A stretch of 64,000 bases of DNA, taken from Myxococcales bacterium (lineage in GTDB: Bacteria; Myxococcota; Myxococcia; Myxococcales; Myxococcaceae). Both the position numbers and the translations under genes were made by a program. Under the pieces are notes generated by a model. That model was not told where the DNA came from and did no database searches. It saw only the letters and a program-made list of their open reading frames with translations. Shown here in pieces: positions 29,253-38,096 of the stretch. Where the stretch lies: contig JADLDB010000117.1 of assembly GCA_020846875.1 (NCBI GenBank), positions 1-64,000 of the forward strand, written 5' to 3'. Every line of letters starts with the position of its first letter. The first letter of the stretch is position 1.

Positions 29253-29267
29253 GTTGCAAGTTGCAAC
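29253..29267. promoter_or_regulatory. Perfect 15-bp palindrome between divergent sensor-kinase genes
   Basis: GTTGCAA-G-TTGCAAC is an exact inverted repeat with a one-base centre in the 170-bp spacer, 38 bases upstream of the GTG of the NarX-like gene. Such AT-leaning symmetry is rare in this GC-rich DNA and fits a dimeric regulator. It is not a standard FNR (TTGAT-N4-ATCAA) site. Confidence 0.5.
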
Positions 29268-29305
29268 GTCGCGAAACAGGGGAAGGCCAGGCAGAAGGCG
29301 GGACG

Positions 29306-31132
29306 GTGAACGACGAACCGGACGCAAAGCGGCCCTCGACGGCGTGGCGGATCGTCAGCATCTTCCTCACGCTGCGCGGGCGCCTCATCCTGCTCGTCTG
29401 CTTCGCGACGGTGCCCGCGATCTTCTTCATCTTCTTCGTGGCGGCCAGGGAAAGAGAAGCCGCCTCCGCCCGCATGCAGACCGAGGCCCGGCACATGGGC
29501 AGCCTGGCCTCACGGGAGCACGCCCATCAGCTCGAAGGAGGCAGGAGCCTGCTGCGCCGGCTCGCCCAGGTGGCCGCTTGTGACAGCCAGCCGCAGGCAG
29601 CTCAGCCCACCTGCCCGGAGTACCTGCCGGCGCTGCTGAGCGGGTTCCCGCAGTTCGCCAACCTCGGGGTGGCGTCACCTCAAGGGGAAGTCCTCTGCAG
29701 CGCCGCCCCGGTCCACCACCCGGCGAGCCTGCGGACGAACGTCGCCTTCGAGCGCGCCCTCGGCTCCTCAGACGTCGAGACGGGGACCTACGTCGTCGGG
29801 TTCGTCGGCCGGCCGGTGCTCCACCTGGCGCTGGCGATCCGCGATGGAGGCGGGGCGAGCTGCGGGGTGACCTTCGTCGCGGTCGAGCTCGGCTGGCTCG
29901 ACCAGCTGACCCGGCAGGCGAACCTCCCCGCGGACTACTGGCTGCTCATCACCGACCGGACGGGGCAGGTGCTGGCGCGCTCGGGCCCGGCCGAGGGCGC
30001 TCCGGTCGCCGAACCGCCCGCCCTGGCGGAGGTGCTCCATCGCCCGGAGGGAGCCGTCCTCGAGGGCGGCACACCGCCTTCCGCGAGGTACTTCGTGGCC
30101 ACCCCCATGGAGGGCGCGTCGGGGATCTTCGTCGTGGCGGGCTTGCCGTACGAGCGCGTGCGGGCGGCGGCGAACCAGGCCTTCTACCGGACGCTGGTCG
30201 GCCTCGCGCTGGCGACCATCTTCACCATCATCTCGTCCATCCTCGCCGCGGAGTTCTCCGTCTTGCGGGTGCTTCGCGGGCTGACGCGCGCGGTGCGCAA
30301 GATCGGCGCGGGCGATCTGTCGGCGCGGGCGCCGATCCCCGGGAGCCACGGCGAGCTGCGGGAGCTCGCCGTCTCCTTCGCCGCCATGGCCGACGCCCTG
30401 ACCGTGCGGCAGCGTGAAGCGTCAGAGGCGCGGGAGCGCCTGCGCGCCCTCTCGCATCGGCTGCAGGCGGTGCGCGACGAGGAGGCGGGGCGGATCGCCC
30501 GGGAGCTCCACGACGAGCTCGGCCAGCTCCTCACCGGGCTGAAGATGGAGCTGACGCGCGTCCGCCGGGTCAGCAGCGGGGAGGGCCAAAAGGCCGCCGT
30601 GGAGCAGGTGATGGTCGAGATGAGCCGGCAGATCGACGACGCGATCGACTCGGTCCGGCGCCTCTCGTCCGAGCTGCGGCCACCGGTGCTCGACCGGCTC
30701 GGCCTGGCGGCGGCCCTCGACTGGCTCGCGCGGGACTGCGAGGCGAAGGCGGGGCCGGCGGTCGCGCTCCACGTCAAGGACCTCGAAGGGCCGATCGACA
30801 GCCTGATCTCGACGGCCGTCTTCCGCATCGTGCAGGAGGCGCTGACCAACGTCCTCCGGCACGCGGAGGCGAGCGAGGTCACCATTGACGTCGTGGGGAC
30901 CGCGACGACGTTGACGCTCACGATTTCCGACAACGGCAAGGGGATCGACCTGGCCCGGGCCGAGGGGCCGAAGGCCCTGGGCATTCTGGGCATGAGGGAG
31001 CGCGCGCTGCTCGTGGGCGGCTCCTTTCGGGTGCAGGGGGAGCGTGGCCGCGGCACGAGCATTACCGTAGTCGTGCCCAGACAGCCTCCGCCGGTGCACG
31101 TCTCGGAGGCGGGCCAGGAGCGAGCGCCGTGA
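29306..31132 (+). CDS. NarX-like membrane sensor histidine kinase
   Basis: A 608-residue HisKA_3-type kinase. Topology: helix at about 20-42, a periplasmic domain to residue 290 resembling Cache/double-PAS folds, a second helix (LVGLALATIFTIISSIL, about 293-315), then HAMP (VLRGLTRAVRKIGAGDLSAR), a coiled linker, the HisKA_3 motif RIARELHDELGQLLTGL with the phospho-His, and HATPase_c (EALTNVLRHAEA, DNGKGID, LGMRERA). No NarX-type P-box was recognised in the periplasmic part, so nitrate is not proven as the ligand. The GTG at 29306 has AGAAGGCGGG upstream. Overlaps the NarL-like gene by four bases. Confidence 0.88.
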   Translation: MNDEPDAKRPSTAWRIVSIFLTLRGRLILLVCFATVPAIFFIFFVAAREREAASARMQTEARHMGSLASREHAHQLEGGRSLLRRLAQVAACDSQPQAAQPTCPEYLPALLSGFPQFANLGVASPQGEVLCSAAPVHHPASLRTNVAFERALGSSDVETGTYVVGFVGRPVLHLALAIRDGGGASCGVTFVAVELGWLDQLTRQANLPADYWLLITDRTGQVLARSGPAEGAPVAEPPALAEVLHRPEGAVLEGGTPPSARYFVATPMEGASGIFVVAGLPYERVRAAANQAFYRTLVGLALATIFTIISSILAAEFSVLRVLRGLTRAVRKIGAGDLSARAPIPGSHGELRELAVSFAAMADALTVRQREASEARERLRALSHRLQAVRDEEAGRIARELHDELGQLLTGLKMELTRVRRVSSGEGQKAAVEQVMVEMSRQIDDAIDSVRRLSSELRPPVLDRLGLAAALDWLARDCEAKAGPAVALHVKDLEGPIDSLISTAVFRIVQEALTNVLRHAEASEVTIDVVGTATTLTLTISDNGKGIDLARAEGPKALGILGMRERALLVGGSFRVQGERGRGTSITVVVPRQPPPVHVSEAGQERAP

Positions 31133-31761
31133 GGGTCCTCATCGCCGACGACCACATGATTGTCCGCTCGGGGCTCAGGCGCATGCTCGAGGCGGAGTTC
31201 CCGGGCGCGGTGGTCGGCGAGGTGACGAGCTGCCGCGAGCTCCTCGACCAGGCGAACGCAGCCCGGTGGGACGTGGTGATCCTCGACGTCGCGCTCGGCA
31301 CGGAGAACGGGCTCAACGTGCTGCCCCAGTTGAAGGAGGCGCACCCCACCTTGCCGGTCATCGTGCTGTCCATGTACGGCGAGCGGCAGTTCATCACCCG
31401 GGCGCTGGCAGAAGGCGCCTCCGCGTACCTCACCAAGGAGCAGGCCGCGGACGAGGAGCTCTTCCGCGCCATTCGCGCCGTGTGCGCCGGGCGCCGGTAC
31501 CTCGGCGAGGCGCTGGCCGAGCAGCTCGCCGATCACCTGGCGAAGGATCGAGGGGACAAGCCGCACGAGGCGCTCTCGGGGCGTGAGCTCGAGGTCTTCC
31601 TGCTGCTGGCCGCCGCCAGGTCGGTGTCGGAGATCGCCGAGCGGCTGGGGCTGAGCGTCAAGACGGTCAGCACCTACCGGACCCGCATCCTCGAGAAGAT
31701 GTCGCTCGAGACCAACGCCGAGCTCATCCAGTACGCCGTCCGCAACGGGCTGGCCGGCTGA
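31129..31761 (+). CDS. NarL/FixJ-family response regulator
   Basis: A 210-residue regulator: receiver domain (DDHMIVRSGL, phospho-Asp in VILDVALG, Lys in YLTKEQ) and a C-terminal LuxR-type helix-turn-helix (LSGRELEVFLLLAAARSVS, then AERLGLSVKTVSTYR). The GTG start overlaps the kinase stop (GTGA). With the kinase it forms a NarX-NarL-like pair placed divergently from the PAS kinase/SARP pair. Targets may include the downstream channel gene or nar, but no site could be assigned. Confidence 0.92.
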   Translation: MRVLIADDHMIVRSGLRRMLEAEFPGAVVGEVTSCRELLDQANAARWDVVILDVALGTENGLNVLPQLKEAHPTLPVIVLSMYGERQFITRALAEGASAYLTKEQAADEELFRAIRAVCAGRRYLGEALAEQLADHLAKDRGDKPHEALSGRELEVFLLLAAARSVSEIAERLGLSVKTVSTYRTRILEKMSLETNAELIQYAVRNGLAG

Positions 31762-31863
31762 CGCTGTAGGACAGACGCCGACGCCGGGCCTCTGGCCGCT
31801 CCTACGCTGCGGTCGGACGCCGGCTGATACCGGGCGGGCGCGGGCCGGTCCATCGTTGGGACC

Positions 31864-33045
31864 ATGATGGAGGCGATCCCAACGGCCGCGGCTCCCCGGT
31901 GGACACGGGTCAGGCGCTACGTCGACGAGGGCCTGTCGACGTTGCACCCCGCCTACTTCGCGATGTCCATGGCGACGGGAATCGTCTCCATCGCCTGCCA
32001 CCTGCTGGGCCTGGTGGACCTGTCGACGCTGCTCTTCTGGTTCAACGTCGTCGCCTACGTCGTCATCTGGGCCGCGATGATCGGCCGCGCGGTCCGCTAC
32101 CCGAAGCAGTTCTTCGCGGACTGGGCGAGCCACCAGCGAGGCCCGGGCTTCTTCACCTCCGTCGCCGCGACCTGCGTGCTCGGCACCCAGTTGGTGCTGC
32201 ACCACCAGGCCGCCACGCTGGGCTTCGCGCTCTGGCTCTTCGGCCTGCTGCTCTGGGTCGTCTGCACGTACTCGGTCTTCGTCGCGCTGAGCGTGCGCGA
32301 GGACAAGCCGTCGCTGGCCGATGGGATCAACGGGGGCTGGCTGATCGCGGTGGTCGCCACGCAGGCCATCTGCATCCTGGGGTGTCAGGTCCTTCCCGAT
32401 CGCCTTGGGAATCGCGACGCCGCGCTCTTCCTCCTCACCTCGTTCTGGCTCTGCGGCGGGATGCTCTACATCTGGATGATCTCGCTCATCTTCTACCGCT
32501 ACACCTTCTTCCGCTTCTCGCCTACGGACCTCATGCCGCCCTACTGGGTCAACATGGGCGCCGTGGCCATCTCGACCGTCGCGGGCACCGCGCTGCTCGC
32601 TGCCGGTGGTGGCTCGGCCTTCATGGACTCCCTCAAGCCGTTCGTGAAGGGCTTCACGATTCTCTACTGGGCGACGGCGACCTGGTGGATCCCGATGCTG
32701 CTGGTGCTGGGGATCTGGCGCCACGCCGTGCGGCGGGCGCCGGTCCGCTACGATCCGCTCTACTGGGGCCTCGTCTTCCCGCTGGGTATGTACAGCGTCT
32801 GCACCTACCGCCTGGTGCACACCTTCGAGCTCCCCTTCCTCGCCTGGCTCTCGAGGGGCTTCGTGATGGTCGCGATCATCGCGTGGCTGTTGACGTTCTT
32901 CGGGCTCGTCACGCGGTTCCTCTACCTGATCCTGCTGGCGGCGCGATCGCTGCGGCCCCCCCCAGGGATCCTCAGAGGCCCGGTGGCCTCACCGGTGTTC
33001 GAGCGAGCAGGCGCAACCCCATCTTCCACTGGAGGTCCATCATGA
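31864..33045 (+). CDS. TDT/SLAC1-family membrane channel (TehA-like)
   Basis: A 393-residue membrane protein with about ten helices, of the tellurite-resistance/dicarboxylate transporter (TehA/Mae1/SLAC1) family: LHPAYFAMSMATGIVSIACHLLG is the usual first segment, followed by helical hairpins and the late YWGLVFPLGMYSVCTYRLVH. SLAC1-type proteins pass small anions, including nitrate in plants. Its position next to nar suggests anion (nitrate/nitrite) movement, an inference. It ends ATGA on the next gene. The 102-bp upstream gap holds CTGTAGG, close to the nar heptamer, but only once. Confidence 0.78.
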   Translation: MMEAIPTAAAPRWTRVRRYVDEGLSTLHPAYFAMSMATGIVSIACHLLGLVDLSTLLFWFNVVAYVVIWAAMIGRAVRYPKQFFADWASHQRGPGFFTSVAATCVLGTQLVLHHQAATLGFALWLFGLLLWVVCTYSVFVALSVREDKPSLADGINGGWLIAVVATQAICILGCQVLPDRLGNRDAALFLLTSFWLCGGMLYIWMISLIFYRYTFFRFSPTDLMPPYWVNMGAVAISTVAGTALLAAGGGSAFMDSLKPFVKGFTILYWATATWWIPMLLVLGIWRHAVRRAPVRYDPLYWGLVFPLGMYSVCTYRLVHTFELPFLAWLSRGFVMVAIIAWLLTFFGLVTRFLYLILLAARSLRPPPGILRGPVASPVFERAGATPSSTGGPS

Positions 33046-33419
33046 GTGCGAATCCGTCGTCGTCCGTTGAACGTGGTGAAGCGTGGATGCCGATTCACCA
33101 GAGCAAGAGCCGCGGCGAGACGGCCAGCGCGAGGGCCACCCGCGCCGAGTCGCACCAGAGGACCGGCAAGGTGCTGGTGGTCGCCGGCTTCATCGTCACC
33201 ATCGTCGGCGTGGTGCTCTACTGCGCGGTCACCTTCGCGGGAGGAATGGACGCCGGCATGGGCGACATTCTCTTCCACAACGCGGTGCCCTTCGCCCGGG
33301 CCACGCTGGGGGTGCTGGGGCTCGGCACGCTCTTGTGGCTGGTGGGCTCGTTCACCTACCTCCGGGGCGCGATGGACGCCGATGAAGAGCCCGGCGACGA
33401 GCCGCCGGCCGCGCAGTAA
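33042..33419 (+). CDS. Small two-helix membrane protein coupled to the TDT channel
   Basis: A 125-residue protein not recognised from known families. Residues 1-40 are polar, then two membrane helices follow (about 43-66, VLVVAGFIVTIVGVVLYCAV, and 83-106, ATLGVLGLGTLLWLVGSFTYL), and the tail is acidic (DADEEPGDEPPAAQ). The ATG overlaps the channel stop (ATGA) and GGAGG lies 7 bases upstream, so it is well translated and may be an accessory subunit. Its stop codon directly abuts that of the convergent hydrolase. Confidence 0.7.
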   Translation: MSANPSSSVERGEAWMPIHQSKSRGETASARATRAESHQRTGKVLVVAGFIVTIVGVVLYCAVTFAGGMDAGMGDILFHNAVPFARATLGVLGLGTLLWLVGSFTYLRGAMDADEEPGDEPPAAQ

Positions 33420-34211
<792 letters not shown>

Positions 34212-34227
34212 GCGTGGGCCTGGCCTC

Positions 34228-35472
34228 TTACTTCGGCGCGGGTCCCGCCGGAGCGCCGCCCCCGTCTGGAGGAGCCGCCGGGCGCCGGGTGATGAGCAGG
34301 TGGTAGTGCAGCTGCTTGTCCAGGTACCCGTAGCGGAAGGGCAGCGGCCTGGCCTTCTTCCACAGCGCCCGGAACTCCTCGTTGTACTGGGGGCTGGCGC
34401 CGAGGAAGGACTCCTCGAAGGAGCCGAAGGCCTCTTGCTCGAAGCCCGCCGCCTTCGCGAACTTCGGCGGAATGCCGGTGGAGTCGGACACCATGAAGAC
34501 CATGTGAGACAGCAGCCAGGTGCGGATGGTGGAGAAGGCGTCGCGCCAGAGCAGGTAGCTGGCGGCCTTGGTCATCGCCACCACCTTGCCCTTGCCGTTC
34601 AAGTACGCCTGCATCGCCGTGTCCTTCCCGAAGTGCTCGTCGTCGAGGTTCTGCGGGAAGTGCCGGTGGACGCGCGCCTCCTTCTTCGGGTCGCCGCCCT
34701 TCTTCACGAAGACGAGCTCCAGGTTGTCGAAGGCGGGCGAGAAGTCCGGCGACACCCACTTCGCGTGGAGCAGCTCCGCCGTCCTCCCTTCGGTGGCCTC
34801 CAATTCGCCCTTCGTCAGGTAGCGCAGGCTGCCGTCGCCGTTCACCTTCACGTACTTCAAGGACACCGGCTCGAAGCCGTGCACCGCCAGCGCCATCAAG
34901 AAGAAGGACAGCTGCCCGGGCAGGTCGCCTCGCTGGCCCTTCATCAGGTTGACCGTCTTGGAGTCGTTGGCGGTCAGCAGCCCCGAGGACGTCTGTCGCA
35001 GCAGCGCCAGGGACTGCTCGAGCTGCTTCTTGTCGAGGGTGGTGATGCGGCGGGGATCGCCCGCGTGCTCCAGCGACATGGTGGTGAGGTCGCGCGCGCC
35101 CGGAAACGTGGTGAGCGCCGAGAGCAGGTCGCCGCCGCCGAAGGGGTAGACGACGGTGGTGGGCAGCCCCGCCGGCGTGAGGGCCTCGAGGAAGGGGATG
35201 GCCTGCTTCACCCACGTCTCGCGGTACTTGCCGTAGCGGCGCTGCATCTCCACGCAGTGGGCGGCCACCACCTTCGCGTCGAGGTGCTTGGGCAGAGGCG
35301 TCTCGTCGCCGCAGGCCACCACGCGGAAGAGCAGCTTCGCCTCGGCGGTGAAGTCCAGCACCTCGCTCGAGGGGGCAGTCGCCCGGGGAGGGGCAGCGGT
35401 GGGCGCGGGGGAGGTGGCAGAGGGGGCGGTGCTGGCGAGCAGCAGCAAGAAGGGCAGGGAAGCGAGCGACAT
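34228..35472 (-). CDS. Secreted protein of unknown function
   Basis: A 414-residue exported protein with signal peptide (MSLASLPFLLLLAST) and a Pro/Thr-rich linker. It contains RRYGKYRETWVKQAIPFL, TVVYPFGGGDLLSALTTFPGA and TTMSLEHAGDPR, then an alternating alpha/beta body and FRYGYLDKQLHYHLLIT near the end. I do not recognise a named domain. The start at 35472 is preferred for signal peptide shape; an ATG four codons upstream (35484) is possible. Upstream partner of the hydrolase gene; divergent from the barrel-like protein across about 57 bp. Confidence 0.65.
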   Translation of the reverse strand: MSLASLPFLLLLASTAPSATSPAPTAAPPRATAPSSEVLDFTAEAKLLFRVVACGDETPLPKHLDAKVVAAHCVEMQRRYGKYRETWVKQAIPFLEALTPAGLPTTVVYPFGGGDLLSALTTFPGARDLTTMSLEHAGDPRRITTLDKKQLEQSLALLRQTSSGLLTANDSKTVNLMKGQRGDLPGQLSFFLMALAVHGFEPVSLKYVKVNGDGSLRYLTKGELEATEGRTAELLHAKWVSPDFSPAFDNLELVFVKKGGDPKKEARVHRHFPQNLDDEHFGKDTAMQAYLNGKGKVVAMTKAASYLLWRDAFSTIRTWLLSHMVFMVSDSTGIPPKFAKAAGFEQEAFGSFEESFLGASPQYNEEFRALWKKARPLPFRYGYLDKQLHYHLLITRRPAAPPDGGGAPAGPAPK

Positions 35473-35529
35473 TGGGCCGAGCATCTACCACTCGCGAACG
35501 CTTGTCAGGGGTGAGGGGACGTGCGAGCC

Positions 35530-36534
35530 ATGGGCCTCATGCGCGCGTCCTCGGTGGCGTTGGTGCTGGTGTGCCTGGCTTCCCCCGCTTTCGGGCAGGC
35601 TGGGGGCGTGCCCCGGCTGTCGGTCCGCCGTGCCGACGCGAGCAGCACCGGCATGCACCCCTTCCAGTTGGACGCCGTCCTGCGGTCGGCCTTCGCGGAA
35701 GAGGCGCTGAGCAGCGAGCCCACCTTCGAGCTGGTGTCCGAGTACGAGGCCGACGTCATCGTCGGGGTGCACAGCGAGTCGGAGCCCAACCTCTTCCGCG
35801 TCGTCTTCGAGCTGTCCACCACGCGGCTGCCCGTCTTGAAGGACAGGGCCACGGTCGACCTGCAGCGCGCGGAGGTCGGGATTCAGACGGCGCGGCTGAT
35901 GGTGAAGACGGTGGCGCTGCGGGCGAAGGCGCTCCTGCACCAGGCGGAGCTGGCGGCCTCCGAAGGGGCGCTGCAGGCCACCGCGCCGCCTGCCGAAGAC
36001 GACGGCCGGCCTGGCCCCTTCACCCTGAAATTGCCTCCGCCGCGCGAGTGGGGGCGGCTGGACGTGGTGGCCACCGGCGGCCTGTCCACGCCGGCCGGCT
36101 ACGTGGGGGCGCGCGTCGGGTTGAACCCCTTCAGCTACGTGGGCCTCACCTTCGCCGCGGGCTACAGCAGCTGGGGCGCGCGGGTGAGCCCCGGCGCGCG
36201 GGTGTACCCCTTCGGGCTGGACCTGCTGGGGCTGTACGGCGAGCTGGACGCCTTCGTCTCCCTCGGGCAGGGCGCCGCGGTGGTGCTGGCGGGGCAGGAC
36301 GTGGCGGTGCAGCTCAAGTCCACGCTGTCCGTCGCGCCGATGCTGGGGTACCGCCAGCAGCTCCTCAAGTGGCTGGTGGCCGAGGTGTACCTGGGCTGGG
36401 CCTTCCGCCTCGCCTCGGAGAACGTCTCCCGCGACGACGGCCAGCCGGTGGACAAGGCGCTGCTGGACTCGCTGGAAGGGCGGCAGCCGCAGGGCTTCAT
36501 CGCGGGCGTGGCCCTCGGCGCCAGCTTCTTCTGA
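35530..36534 (+). CDS. Exported protein with putative outer-membrane beta-barrel C-terminus
   Basis: A 334-residue protein with a signal peptide ending at AFGQA. The N-terminal half (about 30-150) is a mixed domain (VSEYEADVIVGVHSE) like small periplasmic domains. The second half alternates aromatic and small residues in strands (YVGLTFAAGYSSWGAR, VYPFGLDLLGLYGELD, LVAEVYLGWAFRLAS) and ends with Phe-Phe, the typical last residue of outer membrane barrels. Function unknown. GAGGGG lies 11 bases before the ATG; an in-frame GTG at 35521 is an alternative. Confidence 0.6.
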   Translation: MGLMRASSVALVLVCLASPAFGQAGGVPRLSVRRADASSTGMHPFQLDAVLRSAFAEEALSSEPTFELVSEYEADVIVGVHSESEPNLFRVVFELSTTRLPVLKDRATVDLQRAEVGIQTARLMVKTVALRAKALLHQAELAASEGALQATAPPAEDDGRPGPFTLKLPPPREWGRLDVVATGGLSTPAGYVGARVGLNPFSYVGLTFAAGYSSWGARVSPGARVYPFGLDLLGLYGELDAFVSLGQGAAVVLAGQDVAVQLKSTLSVAPMLGYRQQLLKWLVAEVYLGWAFRLASENVSRDDGQPVDKALLDSLEGRQPQGFIAGVALGASFF

Positions 36535-36544
36535 CGGCGTGGCG

Positions 36545-36574
36545 CAGGTGGACTGCGCGCCGCGCAGTCACCTG
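36545..36574 (+). terminator. Strong hairpin after the barrel-like gene
   Basis: CAGGTG, a bulged G, ACTGCGCG, one central base, CGCGCAGT and CACCTG form a 14-bp stem 10 bases after the stop codon. There is no clear T-run (TCGTTGT follows). Best read as a transcription terminator or 3'-end stabiliser. Confidence 0.55.
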
Positions 36575-36744
36575 TCGTTGTCACATGTCGACATCAACGA
36601 ATGACCTCGCGACCCGACAGCTGACGGGCGGCTGGGCGTGCACACCCTGAAGACCGCGCGGAACTGCTGGAGGTCGAGCGCGCCGTGGCGCTCAATCTGG
36701 ATCTTCCACTCGCCGCGCGGGAATGAAGCTGCCTTGAAGGCGAC
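36568..36744 (-). pseudogene. Possible coding remnant in frame after crcB
   Basis: Directly after the crcB stop the same frame stays open for 58 codons and reads like protein: FPRGEWKIQIERHGALDL, then QQFRAVFRVC. There is no start codon and no ribosome binding site. The second part runs into the two inverted repeats and is unlikely to be coding. It may be the tail of a gene lost by deletion, or a downstream extension of crcB before a stop arose. Evidence is composition only. Confidence 0.3.
36575..36600. repeat. Second inverted repeat abutting the hairpin
   Basis: TCGTTG and CAACGA flank the 10-bp palindrome ATGTCGACAT, with four extra bases on the left side. It begins at the base after the preceding hairpin. 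Role unknown: operator, or part of a composite element. Confidence 0.4.
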
Positions 36745-37128
36745 TCAACCTCTCACGACGAGCTTCGCAGCGAGTACCCCCAGCACCACCATGAGGAACC
36801 CGCCCACCGTCGTCGCGGTGAAGTTCACCAGCGCCGGCCATCGCGCGCCTTCCGCCGCGAGCTGCGTCGTCTCCCACGCGTAGGCCGAGTAGGTGGTGAA
36901 GCCGCCCAGCACGCCGGCCGTCAGCGCGAAGCGCAGCGTCTGCGGGAAGCTGGAGACGCTCAACGACAGCTGCATCACCAGTCCGATGAAGAGGCAGCCC
37001 ACCAGGTTCACCAGCAGCGTGCCCACCGGGAAGGACTGGCCGAAGCGCCCGCCCGCCCACAGGCCCACCAGGTACCGCGCCCCCGTCCCCACCGCCCCGC
37101 CGAGACACACCAGGAGAAAGCGTTCCAT
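36745..37128 (-). CDS. crcB: Fluoride channel CrcB/Fluc
   Basis: A 127-residue membrane protein with four helices that exports fluoride as an antiparallel dimer. Hallmarks are CLGGAVGTGARYLVG, the Asn-containing TLLVNLVGC, and GVLGGFTTYSAYAWE (GGxTTxS motif with the conserved aromatic). Length is typical. The ATG at 37128 is chosen for similarity; a GTG six codons upstream (37146) is possible. No fluoride riboswitch could be recognised upstream; the preceding sequence is occupied by a gene fragment. Confidence 0.93.
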   Translation of the reverse strand: MERFLLVCLGGAVGTGARYLVGLWAGGRFGQSFPVGTLLVNLVGCLFIGLVMQLSLSVSSFPQTLRFALTAGVLGGFTTYSAYAWETTQLAAEGARWPALVNFTATTVGGFLMVVLGVLAAKLVVRG

Positions 37129-37142
37129 GTGAGACGCGTTGC

Positions 37143-37440
37143 TCACCCCGAAAGCGTGGCCGCGTCAAGGCGCCTCCGCGGCCGCTCCGTGCTTTCCCAG
37201 GTACTGTCCACCTCGACGAGAGCAAGGAGGCTGCGCTGCTCCAGCTCCACCACGAAGGCCCACGGGCCCGTCGAGCCGGTGGCGCTGCACCAGCCCTGCG
37301 CCGGGCTGCCGTCCACCAGCGACTCGGGGGACCAGGTGCCGCCGTCGCTGGCCGGCGTCTCGGTGAAGGCGACGCCGGCTCGAGCGCCAGCGGGTCGGCG
37401 AGGACCGCGAGGGGGAGGAGAGGGAGGGCCGCTCCGTCGA
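37143..37440 (-). pseudogene. Frameshifted secreted glycan-binding-like fragment
   Basis: On the minus strand one frame gives a hydrophobic, signal-like stretch (ALPLLPLAVLADPLALEP); at about 37380 the sense jumps to the next frame: AGVAFTETPASDGGTW, then SPESLVDGSPAQGWCSATG, WAFVVELEQRSLLALVEV. The second part resembles discoidin or NADase-type glycan-binding domains (ENxVDGxxxTAW). No clean start was found and the end is short, so it looks like a decayed gene. The gap 37129-37555 otherwise holds nothing that I can support. Confidence 0.35.
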
Positions 37441-37555
37441 GAGGTGACGTTCCCGATTCTGCATCACGGCCGGGCTGGTTCGGCCGACGCGTCCGACTCG
37501 TCGTATGCTCGGCTTCGTGCTGGCGAGGACGCACTACTCAGCCTTGGGAGGGCGC

Positions 37556-38090
37556 ATGGGCCGTCGAGGCGGTGGGCCGGACCTCACGTTGCTCGAGGGC
37601 GTCGTGTCGGACCGCGTGCTCGATGCGATGAGGATCGCTGCGGCCGAACTGTCCCGCCTGGGCGTTCGCCACTGGATCGTCGGTGGCCTGGCCGTGGGGG
37701 CCCACGGCCACCCGCGGGCGACCCGCGGCGTGGACTTCTTCGTTGGCGACGAGGCCTTCGAGCACCACAGCGGAGGGCTGGTGACGATGAAGCCCGGAGT
37801 GCCCATTCAGGCCAACGGCGTCGTGGTCGATCACCTGTCCGCCCAGGACGAGCCGTTTCTTCGCGACGCGCTTCCGCCGCCCGAGCGGCCACTTGAAGTC
37901 GCTCCGATCGAGGTGTTGCTGTACCTGAAGCTCAGGTCTCCGCGTGCCAAGGATCGCGCGGACGTGGTGGAAGCTCATCAAGGCCGGCGCCGACGTCGAG
38001 CGAACGCGCGCGTACCTCCAGGCGCACGCCGCGGAGCTCGTTCCGGAGCTCGAACGCGCGATCGCCTCCGCCCGCGCGGAAGAGGACTGA
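37556..38090 (+). pseudogene. Nucleotidyltransferase with one-base frameshift
   Basis: The first 139 codons encode a nucleotidyltransferase-fold protein: HWIVGGLAVGAHGHPRATRG followed by VDFFVGDEAF, and NGVVVDHL as a later acidic motif, as in AbiEii-like or DUF6036-type proteins. At about 37971, in GTGGTGGAAGCTC, one extra A breaks the frame; removing it restores VVELIKAGADVERTRAYLQA and a C-terminus AELVPELERAIASARAEED typical of the family, ending at TGA 38088-38090. Start ATG at 37556 has GGGAGG upstream. A sequencing error would give an intact gene of about 177 codons. No toxin-antitoxin partner is adjacent. Confidence 0.7.
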
Positions 38091-38096
38091 CGCGCT

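Noticed and set aside
29306-31132. Calling the sensor true NarX
   Set aside because: The nitrate-binding P-box of NarX was not recognised, so only NarX-like is supported.
31766-31805. GTAGGA / TCCTAC inverted repeat before the TDT gene
   Set aside because: Six-bp arms with a 28-base loop are expected by chance.
37129-37300. Fluoride riboswitch before crcB
   Set aside because: No crcB-motif pattern could be fitted to the sequence.
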